Virus record (IMG/VR): IMGVR_UViG_3300006329_000005
Span: 1 to 34,686 of that record
Reading direction: 5' to 3' (one strand)
Length of the DNA stretch: 34,686 nt
Source: a virus
This document shows positions 8,715-16,816 of this stretch, in pieces. Numbering within the stretch: the stretch's first letter is position 1; each line of letters starts with the position of its first letter. The notes beneath the pieces were generated by a model that was not told the DNA's origin, ran no database searches, and saw only the letters and a list, made by a program, of their open reading frames with translations. Position numbers and translations under genes: made by a program.

Positions 8715-9803
8715 ATGCCTCAACTTTGCACAGTGACAACAGACGACCTAAGAGATTATTTAATCAGTAACTTCGGTGAGAAGGTGGATGCTAACCACTT
8801 AAAAAAAGCACAAAAGAAATTTAAACTTTCATATCAGACAGTAAGTAAGTATTTGAATGATTTTAAAGTTAAACGTGGTAAGTGGGACTTATCAATAGCA
8901 GAAGTTAAACAGCAGTTGGAATCAACTGTGCAATACACAGCAGGAGAGAGTTTAATACCTGCAACAGATAGTCACTTCGTACCATTCGGTGACTTCCCTG
9001 ACCTCAAGAAGGTTATAGCATCTAAGATATTCTATCCTATATTCATCACAGGATTGTCTGGTAACGGTAAGACATTCGGTGTAGAGCAAGCATGTGCAGC
9101 ATCAAAGAGAGACTTAATTCGTGTTAATATTACAGTTGAAACTGATGAAGATGACTTGATTGGTGGATTCAGACTTGTCGATGGCAACACAGTATGGCAT
9201 AATGGACCTGTTATTGAAGCACTTGAGAGAGGGTCAGTATTATTACTTGATGAAATTGACCTAGCATCTAATAAGATTCTATGTTTACAATCTATTCTTG
9301 AGGGTAACGGTGTATTCTTGAAGAAGGTAGGACGTTATGTTACACCTGCACCTGGTTTTACAGTTGTAGCAACTGCTAACACTAAGGGTAAAGGATCTGA
9401 TGACGGTAGATTCATTGGTACTAATGTATTAAACGAAGCATTCCTAGAGAGATTCCCAATTACATTTGAGCAGGAGTATCCAAAACCTAAGACAGAGATA
9501 AGAATGCTCAACAACTACTGTAAGGAATTAGATTGTTGCGATGACAAATACATTGCTAACCTAACAGCATGGGCAGAAATTATCCGTAAAACTTTCAAAG
9601 ATGGTGGAGTGGATGAAGTTATCTCAACACGTAGACTTGTCCACATTATCAGGGCATATTCTATATTCTCTGATAGAGTTAAGGCAATCCAAGTATGTCT
9701 AGCACGTTTCGATGATGAAACAAAGAGGTCATTCTTAGAATTATATGATAAGATAGACAACGAGGTTGATATCGAATCACTTGACAACCCATTAGCAAAC
9801 TGA
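8715..9803 (+). CDS. cobS: MoxR/CobS-like AAA+ ATPase
   Basis: 362-residue AAA+ ATPase. Walker A is GLSGNGKT (113-120), Walker B VLLLDEID (175-182), followed by a sensor-1 region (VVATANTKGKG) and an arginine-finger region (LERFPITF). This is the protein usually labelled CobS in cyanophages, after the aerobic cobaltochelatase subunit. Here it neighbours a VWA/peptidase protein and no cobalamin gene, which fits a MoxR-type remodelling ATPase better. The start at 8715 is chosen over an upstream ATG at 8652, which would run inside the previous gene. The N-terminal ~60 residues are helical and may bind DNA or a partner. Confidence 0.88.
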   Translation: MPQLCTVTTDDLRDYLISNFGEKVDANHLKKAQKKFKLSYQTVSKYLNDFKVKRGKWDLSIAEVKQQLESTVQYTAGESLIPATDSHFVPFGDFPDLKKVIASKIFYPIFITGLSGNGKTFGVEQACAASKRDLIRVNITVETDEDDLIGGFRLVDGNTVWHNGPVIEALERGSVLLLDEIDLASNKILCLQSILEGNGVFLKKVGRYVTPAPGFTVVATANTKGKGSDDGRFIGTNVLNEAFLERFPITFEQEYPKPKTEIRMLNNYCKELDCCDDKYIANLTAWAEIIRKTFKDGGVDEVISTRRLVHIIRAYSIFSDRVKAIQVCLARFDDETKRSFLELYDKIDNEVDIESLDNPLAN

Positions 9804-9809
9804 TATAGT

Positions 9810-10130
9810 ATGAAGTATAGAGAAGAGGATACGATCAAGGTCATCCAAGATTATATCTCGCAGACCTACAGGTCGCACTACTCAAATGAAGAGAAGGGGG
9901 TCCAGACTTTGGATCTCCTTGAGGCCATCGGGACAGCAGAAGCATTCTGCCAATCCAATATCATTAAGTATGCGTCTCGTTACAAAAAGAAAGGTAAGCA
10001 TAAAGAAGATGTGTTAAAAATCATTCATTATGCTATACTATTATATTACTTCTCAGGGACATCGTATCCAAATGATAAACCAGAGATAAACCAGGTTCCA
10101 ACTCCCGCAGAATTTATAGATTATGACTGA
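9810..10130 (+). CDS. DUF3310-like small protein upstream of gp45
   Basis: 106-residue protein. GVQTLDLLEAIG...AFCQSNIIKYASRYKKKGKHKEDVLKIIHYAILL resembles the DUF3310 pattern (IxxxDxIExxG...GNxIKYxxRYKxKxGxEDLxKAxxYL) found in many phages, whose biochemical role is not established. It overlaps the start of the sliding clamp gene by 8 bases and opens the clamp/clamp-loader operon. Confidence 0.7.
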   Translation: MKYREEDTIKVIQDYISQTYRSHYSNEEKGVQTLDLLEAIGTAEAFCQSNIIKYASRYKKKGKHKEDVLKIIHYAILLYYFSGTSYPNDKPEINQVPTPAEFIDYD

Positions 10131-10881
10131 TCAAAAAGACCCAAGATTGAATATCAAATTGAGTAAGGCAACGATTGACCTTCTTCGTAACTTCAGCACT
10201 ATTAATAAGTCCATTCTTATTGAGAGTGGTAAGTTTGTGCAAACGATGTCGGTCAATAAGAATATTATTGCAATGGGCACAATTAGGGAGCAAGTACCAC
10301 ATGACATGGCAATCTACGACCTGCCATTATTTCTAGGAGCAGTGTCTCTGTTTAGAGAACCATGGTTATTCTTCCCTGATGACAAGAAAGTCATCATATA
10401 TGATGAGGAGAGTAAAGGTAAGACAACATTCTATTATAGTGACCCTAGTGTAATCGTTACACCTCCTGAGTTTAACCCTGACTTACCTGATAAGTTGGTG
10501 CATTTTGACCTACCACAGAGAGATTTAACCCAACTGCTTCAAGCAGCAAAGGTATATGGTGTGGAAGACCTATGTATCAATGGATTTAGAGGTGAGTATA
10601 GTATCTGTGTTAAGGATAAGAAGAATGATACATCAAATGTATTCTCCTTACCTCTTAAGAAAGTTATTTTCCCACCATCAACAGGTCAAGATGGTGAGTT
10701 TCAAGCACCATCCTCTGAGGAGATGACAAAGCAACGTAACTTCTGTCATTGCTTTAAGGTAGAGAATCTTAAGTTGATTGATTCATCTTATCATGTGACT
10801 TTGAGTGGTAAAAACATTGCAAACTTCACATCACTTGTTAATTCGGAGTTGAATTACTTCGTAGCATTGGAGCCTAGCTAA
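10123..10881 (+). CDS. gp45: Sliding clamp gp45
   Basis: 252-residue DNA polymerase processivity clamp. It encircles DNA as a trimer, tethers gp43, and is the mobile activator of late transcription with gp55. Recognised from the cyanophage gp45 pattern (LSKATIDLLRNFSTINKSILIESG near the N-terminus, YDLPLFLGAVSLF in the first domain), the length (T4: 228) and its place directly before gp44. It overlaps the upstream gene by 8 bases and shares one base with the gp44 start (TAATG). Confidence 0.95.
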   Translation: MTDQKDPRLNIKLSKATIDLLRNFSTINKSILIESGKFVQTMSVNKNIIAMGTIREQVPHDMAIYDLPLFLGAVSLFREPWLFFPDDKKVIIYDEESKGKTTFYYSDPSVIVTPPEFNPDLPDKLVHFDLPQRDLTQLLQAAKVYGVEDLCINGFRGEYSICVKDKKNDTSNVFSLPLKKVIFPPSTGQDGEFQAPSSEEMTKQRNFCHCFKVENLKLIDSSYHVTLSGKNIANFTSLVNSELNYFVALEPS

Positions 10882-11816
10882 TGTTTCTATGGGTAGAGAA
10901 GTATAGACCACATACAATAGAAGAATGCGTCCTACCTGATGATACTAAGCAAGTATTCCGAGGATTTTTAGAGCAAGGGGAGATACCAAACCTCTTGCTC
11001 TCTGGGTCTGCGGGTGTAGGCAAAACCACAATAGCGAAAGCATTATGCGAAGAGTTAGGAGCAGACAGTTATGTTATTAATGGGTCTGATGAGGGTAGAT
11101 TCTTGGACACTGTACGCAATCAGGCAAAGACCTTTGCTTCTACTGTTTCTCTTACATCTTCATCAAAGCATAAGGTTATCATTGTGGATGAAGCGGATAA
11201 TACAACACCAGATGTCCAACTTCTATTACGTGCAGCGATTGAAGAGTTTCAAAAGAACTGCAGGTTCATCTTCACGTGTAACTATAAGAATAAAATCATA
11301 GACCCACTCCATAGTAGGTGCTCTGTGGTTGATTTTAATGTTAGAGGTAGGGATAAACAGAAACTAGCGTCAGAGTTTTTCAATAAGGTTAAGGTCATCT
11401 TAGAAATGGAGATGGTCAAGTATGAACCTAAGGTTATTGCTGAGGTAGTTACTAAGTATTTCCCTGACTTTCGTAGGACTCTTAATGAGTTGCAGAGATA
11501 TTCTGCATGTGGTATCATTGATGCAGGTATCTTAACTTCTGGTGCTGAGTTTAGCATAGAGAAGTTAGTAGGTTACCTTAAGGTGAAAGAGTTTACCAAC
11601 ATGAAGAAGTGGGTATCTCAGAATTTAGATAACGAACCACAGGTTATAATGAGAAAGGTATATGATAATCTTTATCAGTATCTTAATCCTGCATCTATAC
11701 CTGAGGCAGTGTTGATTATCTCTGAGTATCAATACAAATCTTCCTTTGTGGTAGACCAAGAGATAAATATGGTCGCATTTATGACCGAGTTAATGATGAG
11801 GTGTGAATTTAAGTAA
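10881..11816 (+). CDS. gp44: Clamp loader large subunit gp44
   Basis: 311-residue AAA+ clamp-loader ATPase, which with gp62 opens and loads gp45. N-terminal WVEKYRP is the RFC-family signature, Walker A is GSAGVGKT (42-49), Walker B VIIVDEAD (about 99-106), and SRC (145-147) supplies the arginine finger. Length fits T4 gp44 (319). In T4 the gp62 gene follows immediately; here about 3 kb of other genes intervene. Confidence 0.97.
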   Translation: MFLWVEKYRPHTIEECVLPDDTKQVFRGFLEQGEIPNLLLSGSAGVGKTTIAKALCEELGADSYVINGSDEGRFLDTVRNQAKTFASTVSLTSSSKHKVIIVDEADNTTPDVQLLLRAAIEEFQKNCRFIFTCNYKNKIIDPLHSRCSVVDFNVRGRDKQKLASEFFNKVKVILEMEMVKYEPKVIAEVVTKYFPDFRRTLNELQRYSACGIIDAGILTSGAEFSIEKLVGYLKVKEFTNMKKWVSQNLDNEPQVIMRKVYDNLYQYLNPASIPEAVLIISEYQYKSSFVVDQEINMVAFMTELMMRCEFK

Positions 11817-11887
11817 TGTGGTATACACTATTCTGGACAGTAATTATCATGTATGTTCTAATTCGTATTGGAGTGTTTAGAAAATGA
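11816..11887 (+). CDS. 23-residue predicted membrane microprotein
   Basis: Short ORF whose ATG overlaps the gp44 stop (TAATG) and whose TGA overlaps the next ATG (ATGA). The product, MWYTLFWTVIIMYVLIRIGV then FRK, is a single hydrophobic helix with a positive C-terminal tail, as expected of a tiny inner-membrane protein. Coupling at both ends with no spare base is the main evidence. Function unknown. Confidence 0.55.
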   Translation: MWYTLFWTVIIMYVLIRIGVFRK

Positions 11888-12090
11888 TTGCTAAGTGGGT
11901 CAAGGACATTCCCAACTGGGAGAAAGAATATTTACAGTGGAACTCTGACTTATCACGTCGTCAGAAGGAAATACTAGAGGGTGATGACATCAAATCACAT
12001 GAAGGTATGTTGTATGGTGAGATGTATTCTCAATGGAAGAGAAATAAGATACTCTATGCAGCAGATATGTCGGAGGGTGAGTGTGATTAA
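11884..12090 (+). CDS. Small hypothetical protein, first full gene of the gp44-gp62 insert
   Basis: 68-residue charged protein with several tryptophans (MIAKWVKDIPNWEKEYLQW...), mainly helical, no membrane segment and no recognised family. Both ends are coupled to neighbours (ATGA upstream, TAATG downstream). Function unknown. Confidence 0.65.
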   Translation: MIAKWVKDIPNWEKEYLQWNSDLSRRQKEILEGDDIKSHEGMLYGEMYSQWKRNKILYAADMSEGECD

Positions 12091-12698
12091 TGAAAAAAGT
12101 AGATTTGTATCCTGTAGAATGCTACGAATTTGAATCCAACCATAAGTGGCAATGGATTGAAAAGATACGTGAACTAGACTTGAAGGAGACAGGTACAGGT
12201 ACTCTTAATACAGGTCCAGAATTACATAAAAATGAAAAGTTTAAACCGATTGTAGATTTTATTAATGAATGTTTGGGAAAAATTAGGTTACACTATAACT
12301 ATGATTGTAGTGGTTTCAAGATTACTTCTATGTGGGCTAACTACTACAGACCTGGCACAGACCAACATGCACACAGGCATGCCAATTCATACTATAGCGG
12401 GGTATTATACCTCAGTGGGGGTGCACCCACAGTCTTTTATGACCCATTAGCACAGAGGTATCAAGCACAGTTTGATTTATTCACACTCCCTAAGTCAACC
12501 GTAGATGGGTTTGACCAGAATGGACCGAGGTTTGAAAAGTCAGAGGCCGAAGCAGGTAAAATGATAGTATTTCCTAGTTGGTTGGTACATAGTACTGCTA
12601 TAGCACAAGAGGATAGATATAGTATAGCCTTTAATGCTATGCCATATGGTAAGATTAATAGCAAGTGGGATTCTGTATTGAATATTGAGGTATTATGA
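12090..12698 (+). CDS. 2OG-Fe(II) oxygenase, tandem copy 1
   Basis: 202-residue putative 2OG/Fe(II) oxygenase of the type often annotated TIGR02466. Motif order: YYRPGTDQHAHRHANSYYSG with H95 and H97 as candidate ligands, then GAPTVFYDP, FPSWLVH (H167) and R176 in RYSIAFNAMPYGKIN. It is the first of three clearly related adjacent copies sharing the FPxWLxH and SIAFNxxPxGxIN-type endings. Substrate unknown. TAATG coupling upstream, ATGA coupling downstream. Confidence 0.82.
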   Translation: MKKVDLYPVECYEFESNHKWQWIEKIRELDLKETGTGTLNTGPELHKNEKFKPIVDFINECLGKIRLHYNYDCSGFKITSMWANYYRPGTDQHAHRHANSYYSGVLYLSGGAPTVFYDPLAQRYQAQFDLFTLPKSTVDGFDQNGPRFEKSEAEAGKMIVFPSWLVHSTAIAQEDRYSIAFNAMPYGKINSKWDSVLNIEVL

Positions 12699-13357
12699 GA
12701 CAGAAATATGACGAGTTACCTTTGTTCCCTGTAAGGACATTTACTTTTATAGCACCTGAGGATCTACTGGAAGATACCTTAGAGAAGTGTAAGAAGTTAC
12801 AGTATAAAGAATATAATCCTCCTGGTGGGGTAGGTACTAGCGATGACATTCATATTAATGATGATTTTAAAGGTATCATTAATTGGTTTCAAGAGTGTGT
12901 GGACACTCTACATGCAGATGAAGGGTGGTATACTGACCGTGTAGCAGTTTGTAAGGCATGGGTTAATAGATCCGATAAAGAGAGTTCACATTGTCACGAT
13001 GCTCATAGACATCCTATGTCATTGATGAGTGGTATATTCTACCTTACTAATACACCTTATGCTCCTACTATATTTTTGGATCCCATTGATAAAAGAGAGT
13101 GGGATGCATTCTCAGTAGATGGTACACGTGATGAGTTTCATAGGCAGTATGTCACACCAAAGAGAGGTGGATTAATTGTCTTCCCTAGTTGGTTGATACA
13201 TGCATCTATGCCTAACAACTCGTTGGATGATAGGTATACTATTGCATTCAATACATTTCCTATGGGTGATATCAATAAGGGTGGTTGGGACCGTCCTATG
13301 GTACAAATTGATAACCCATTAGGTCCATTAGATTTAGGGACATATGGTAAAGGTTAA
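12695..13357 (+). CDS. 2OG-Fe(II) oxygenase, tandem copy 2
   Basis: 220-residue paralogue of its neighbours. Candidate metal site HRHPMS (H104, H106) and H169 in FPSWLIH; R180 in DDRYTIAFNTFPMGDIN for 2OG. The N-terminus (ELPLFPVRTF) has the LFPxxxxxF opening common to this family. It overlaps copy 1 by 4 bases and copy 3 by 14 bases. Divergence among the three copies is high outside the motifs, so the duplication is old or the copies were acquired separately. Confidence 0.82.
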   Translation: MRQKYDELPLFPVRTFTFIAPEDLLEDTLEKCKKLQYKEYNPPGGVGTSDDIHINDDFKGIINWFQECVDTLHADEGWYTDRVAVCKAWVNRSDKESSHCHDAHRHPMSLMSGIFYLTNTPYAPTIFLDPIDKREWDAFSVDGTRDEFHRQYVTPKRGGLIVFPSWLIHASMPNNSLDDRYTIAFNTFPMGDINKGGWDRPMVQIDNPLGPLDLGTYGKG

Positions 13358-13985
13358 CGAAAGACATCTATTTCCAGTCGTCGTCAGGGAATACCATAAA
13401 CCTGAGGATGATTTACATGAACATCTAATAGAATACTTTAAGACATACCCTGCACAACCTTCTAATTTTCCAGAAGGTGTGTTGACAAGCAGACCAGACC
13501 TCCATAAGGATGATAATATACATGTCAAAAGACTAATAGAATTTTTTGATGGTTGTCTACATGAGTATCGTAATCAGTATCAGTTATACTGTGACAAGTT
13601 AGACATATCTCTTTGTTGGTTTAACCATGCACCTGCTAAGAGTGGGTATGGACACCCATTACATAGACATCCGATGTCATATTTGAGTGCAGTATATTAT
13701 CTGACAGATGGTGCACCAACTATATTTGATGACCCATGCACACCGAGGGTTTACGATACGCTCGATGTGTGGTATCATAATAAGATGGAAGCTGAACTTG
13801 GTATCAATGAGAAGATTGATGCTGAACCAGGTAAACTCATACTCTTCCCTGCATGGTTGAGACACTTCTCAGGTAGACAGATGGAGGATTATGACAGATG
13901 GACAATATCATTTAATGCATTCCCTACTGGCCGAATAAATACTGGACCGTGGGAGATGCCACAACTTGAGGTAAGTATAAAATGA
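13344..13985 (+). CDS. 2OG-Fe(II) oxygenase, tandem copy 3
   Basis: 213-residue third copy. HRHPMSYLSAVYYL (H107, H109), FPAWLRH (H174) and R185 in RWTISFNAFPTGRIN give the full motif set; GAPTIFDDP matches the corresponding segment of copies 1 and 2. N-terminal ERHLFPVVVREY is the family opening. Its stop overlaps the start of the Dam-like methylase (ATGA), so oxygenase and methylase are likely translated together. Confidence 0.82.
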   Translation: MVKVNERHLFPVVVREYHKPEDDLHEHLIEYFKTYPAQPSNFPEGVLTSRPDLHKDDNIHVKRLIEFFDGCLHEYRNQYQLYCDKLDISLCWFNHAPAKSGYGHPLHRHPMSYLSAVYYLTDGAPTIFDDPCTPRVYDTLDVWYHNKMEAELGINEKIDAEPGKLILFPAWLRHFSGRQMEDYDRWTISFNAFPTGRINTGPWEMPQLEVSIK

Positions 13986-14821
13986 AGACTAGAAAAACAC
14001 CACTAAGATATCCAGGCGGTAAGTCTAGGGTTGCTAAAGATTTCATCCCTAGATTTCCTAGAGATATGACAGAGTATAGAGAACCATTCGTCGGTGGTGG
14101 CTCAGTTGCTTTATTGTTTACACAGATGTATCCTGACATCCCAGTGTGGGTAAATGATAAGTATGAATATCTTTATAACTTTTGGATTCAATTACAAAAG
14201 AATGGACAGGAGTTATCAGATACTTTAGTAGAGATTAAGAGAGAGCATAGCACAGAAGATAAAGCAAAAGAATTATTTAAGGGTGCTAAGGATAAGATTA
14301 AGAAGGAACCCGATGACTTTGAGAGAGCATGTCTCTTCTGGATACTTAACAAGTGTTCTTACTCAGGACTAACAGAGAATAGTTCCTTCAGTGCTACTGC
14401 ATCTAGACAAAACTTCACCACTCGTGGTGCTAGTTATCTCTATGAGATATCTCAACTGATAAAGAATTGGAGAATCACTAACCATGATTACTCTGAAGTA
14501 ATGCATGCACCAGGTGACAATGTATTCATGTTCTTGGATCCACCTTATAAGATAGGGACATATCTATACGGTAGTAATGCTGAGTTACATAAGTCATTCA
14601 AACATGAAGAGTTTATACAACACTGTAGAGATTGTAAACATGATTGGTTTGTAACATATAATGACGATGACTATCTTAAGTCAGAGTATGAAGGTTATCA
14701 TCAAGAATTGTTTCAAATTACTTACGGTATGAAGCATAGGCCAGATAATAAACAGAAGAAGGAGTTGTTAGTATGCAACTACGAGATAAACAAGACACCA
14801 TTAGAGGCATTGTATGCATGA
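13982..14821 (+). CDS. dam: DNA adenine methyltransferase (Dam/D12 class)
   Basis: 279-residue N6-adenine methyltransferase of the D12 class. LRYPGGKS and EPFVGGGSVALLF (motif I, 36-41 FVGGGS) bind AdoMet, DPPY (186-189) is catalytic motif IV, and NKCSYSGLTENSSFS matches the conserved middle segment. Length fits Dam (about 260-280). It probably methylates phage DNA, protecting it from restriction; target sequence not deducible. It lies between the oxygenases and gp62 with short overlaps on both sides. Confidence 0.92.
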   Translation: MKTRKTPLRYPGGKSRVAKDFIPRFPRDMTEYREPFVGGGSVALLFTQMYPDIPVWVNDKYEYLYNFWIQLQKNGQELSDTLVEIKREHSTEDKAKELFKGAKDKIKKEPDDFERACLFWILNKCSYSGLTENSSFSATASRQNFTTRGASYLYEISQLIKNWRITNHDYSEVMHAPGDNVFMFLDPPYKIGTYLYGSNAELHKSFKHEEFIQHCRDCKHDWFVTYNDDDYLKSEYEGYHQELFQITYGMKHRPDNKQKKELLVCNYEINKTPLEALYA

Positions 14822-15200
14822 GTATCCGCTAAAGGATTATCTTAACAGTATCAATCTAAAGCAGGGAGATCTCTCTAATGATGAGAGAGCAATGAAGAAG
14901 TACCCTGCTTTTATTGTGAACAAATGTCTGTCTGGATTTATCGACACTATTATGCATGCAAATGAGATGAATTCTTCGTCACATTTACCTAACCTCCTCC
15001 AGTATCAATATTTTATACATAGTGTTAGGAAATCTAAGAGATTTTCTCCTTGGGATAAGAAGTCTAAAGACAGTGACCTTGCCTCGGTGAAGCAATACTA
15101 TGGTTACAATACTGAGAAAGCTCAGCAAGCAATGAAGATCTTGACTAGGGAGCAACTTGAAGTTATTAAATCAAAACTGAATACTGGAGGAAGACAATGA
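14814..15200 (+). CDS. gp62: Clamp loader small subunit gp62
   Basis: 128-residue clamp-loader subunit. The opening YPLKDYLNSINLKQGDL and the segment YPAFIVNKCLSGFIDTIMHANEMN match cyanophage gp62, as does the C-terminal YGYNTEKAQQAMKIL. It is shorter than T4 gp62 (187), as usual in cyanophages. It lies directly before regA as in T4, overlapping its start by 4 bases and the methylase stop by 8. Confidence 0.92.
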   Translation: MHEYPLKDYLNSINLKQGDLSNDERAMKKYPAFIVNKCLSGFIDTIMHANEMNSSSHLPNLLQYQYFIHSVRKSKRFSPWDKKSKDSDLASVKQYYGYNTEKAQQAMKILTREQLEVIKSKLNTGGRQ

Positions 15201-15613
15201 GTGAAGAGATCTCGTGGTCTCAAGATATGATGTTAGAAGTTACCCTTAAGGAACCCGATGACTTTCTCAAAGTGAGAGAGACATTGACTCGTATAGGTGT
15301 AGCATCTCGTAAGGAGCGTAAGCTCTATCAGTCTTGTCACATTCTACATAAACGTGGTAAGTATTACATCGTGCACTTCAAAGAACTCTTTGCATTAGAT
15401 GGGAAACCAACTAATATTACAGAGAATGATGTGCAACGTCGCAATCGTATCGCTAAACTCCTATCTGATTGGGGGTTATTAGAGATAGTAGGTAATGCTG
15501 AGAACCTAGCACCACTAAATCAAATTAAGGTACTGTCATTTAAGGATAAAAACGAATGGACTTTAGAATCCAAATACAACATTGGAAAGAAGAAGGTAAC
15601 TGCGGAGGTTTAA
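15197..15613 (+). CDS. regA: Translational repressor RegA
   Basis: 138-residue homologue of T4 RegA, an RNA-binding protein that represses translation of early mRNAs, including those of clamp-loader genes, by binding near start codons. Recognised by LEVTLKEPDDFLKVRETLTRIGVAS, LYQSCHILHKRGKYYIVHFKELFALDGK and RRNRIAKLLSDWGLLEIV, and by its place after gp62. Length is slightly above T4 RegA (122). Confidence 0.95.
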   Translation: MSEEISWSQDMMLEVTLKEPDDFLKVRETLTRIGVASRKERKLYQSCHILHKRGKYYIVHFKELFALDGKPTNITENDVQRRNRIAKLLSDWGLLEIVGNAENLAPLNQIKVLSFKDKNEWTLESKYNIGKKKVTAEV

Positions 15614-16054
15614 ATGACTGAGAAAAAAGGTGAAGAGAAAAAGAAAGGCATTCTTGGTACCATAAAGGACAAGGTACTACCAGATGAAGACGAACAAGCA
15701 GCCATTATATCTACTTTTGTGAGACTTGGTGTACTTGTTTGGTCGGGTGGAATATTGACGTTAAATTACGTTGCCATCCCAGGAGTACCACAACAGAAAA
15801 TTGATCCAACTTTCATAGCTTCGGTCTTTACTGGGGTTTTAGCTAGCTTCGGGATTCAAACAGCATCTAAGAAGGGTGATGGTACCATGAAGATGAATGG
15901 TGGTGGTAGTGCTAACATAACTAAAGATGATATGAAGATGTTGATAGAGAAGGCTGCGAATACCGCACCTGCTCAGACAATTCGTATCGAACAAGCCCCA
16001 CTAAATATATCAGCGTCAGCTCCAAAGGCAGACGATAAAAAATACAATCTATAA
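15614..16054 (+). CDS. Predicted two-helix membrane protein
   Basis: 146-residue protein with a lysine-rich cytoplasmic N-terminus, two predicted membrane helices (about 31-57 and 65-84) and a polar tail with glycines and a long acidic/basic stretch. The layout (short N-tail, helical hairpin, hydrophilic tail) is compatible with a holin-like protein but is no proof. It follows regA with no gap (AAATG after the TAA). Function unknown. Confidence 0.7.
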   Translation: MTEKKGEEKKKGILGTIKDKVLPDEDEQAAIISTFVRLGVLVWSGGILTLNYVAIPGVPQQKIDPTFIASVFTGVLASFGIQTASKKGDGTMKMNGGGSANITKDDMKMLIEKAANTAPAQTIRIEQAPLNISASAPKADDKKYNL

Positions 16055-16066
16055 AAATGAAGTATC

Positions 16067-16318
16067 ATGCAAAAATTTGTAAATGTTCTTGCAATAGCAA
16101 GTGCAACTGTAAGCCTTGCAGTTGTTAGCGGTGGAATCTATCTGTATACACAGAAAGATGCAATCATAGAGTCAGTTACTGAGAAAGCACTAGGATCTAT
16201 TGGTGGTGGTGCTCTTGGTGGTTTAACAGACAGTATTTCTACAGAAGGTCTTGGATCAGCTGTCCCTGTACCTGATATAGCAGCACCTCAAGCAGCACCG
16301 ATTGAATCTCCATTTTAA
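16067..16318 (+). CDS. Small single-pass membrane protein
   Basis: 83-residue protein with one N-terminal hydrophobic helix (about 5-27, VLAIASATVSLAVVSGGIYL) followed by a short charged segment and a Gly/Ala/Pro-rich tail ending PIESPF. Small proteins of this shape recur in T4-like cyanophages near regA. A late-promoter-like TATAAAAA (16050-16057, one mismatch) lies 9 bases before the start. Function unknown. Confidence 0.7.
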   Translation: MQKFVNVLAIASATVSLAVVSGGIYLYTQKDAIIESVTEKALGSIGGGALGGLTDSISTEGLGSAVPVPDIAAPQAAPIESPF

Positions 16319-16816
16319 ATGAAGATATATAAATCCAATGTTGTTTTAGATAACGTTGGAGTGATGACTTCCATACTAGATGATGTAACGTATGATGGTG
16401 ACCTCACCATGTCATACGATAGATATAATATCTTCGGATTAACCTCTCCAACTCAGGTCTTTTACGACCTCTTCAATGAGTTGAGAGGTTTTGTTTATGA
16501 CTATACAGATGCTGATCAATTGTGGATGCAAGCATGGTTAAATAGACATATGCCTGAGGATGTGTTACCATGGCATGACCATGCGTGGCCTATTCATGGC
16601 TATATAAGTATAAGACCCTTCAATACTACAACTGTATTTGAAGATTTTGAAATACAAAATGAAGTTGGTAATGTTTATATCGGACCAGGTTATATGAAGC
16701 ATAAGGTTGTGGTTAATGAACCATTTACTACACCTCGTCTTACTATAGGGTTTGATTTACTACATGAGCCATCTAGATACTCTGCTAATTTAGGATTAAT
16801 ACCTTTTCCAAAATGA
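16319..16816 (+). CDS. 2OG-Fe(II) oxygenase-like protein
   Basis: 165-residue protein with the reduced oxygenase pattern WHDHAWPIHGYISI (H86, D87, H88), GYMKHKVVV (H128) and R140 in PRLTIGFDL. It is smaller and more divergent than the tandem trio, so assignment rests on motif order alone. It is ATGA-coupled to the next oxygenase-like gene. Substrate unknown. Confidence 0.65.
   Translation: MKIYKSNVVLDNVGVMTSILDDVTYDGDLTMSYDRYNIFGLTSPTQVFYDLFNELRGFVYDYTDADQLWMQAWLNRHMPEDVLPWHDHAWPIHGYISIRPFNTTTVFEDFEIQNEVGNVYIGPGYMKHKVVVNEPFTTPRLTIGFDLLHEPSRYSANLGLIPFPK

Noticed and set aside
8715-9803. Cobalamin biosynthesis role for the AAA+ gene
   Set aside because: Only the general AAA+ family similarity supports it; no cobaltochelatase large subunit or other cobalamin gene is nearby.
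16328-16335. TATAAATC as a late promoter
   Set aside because: It lies inside the coding start of the gene at 16319 and differs from the consensus; probably chance in A/T-rich DNA.
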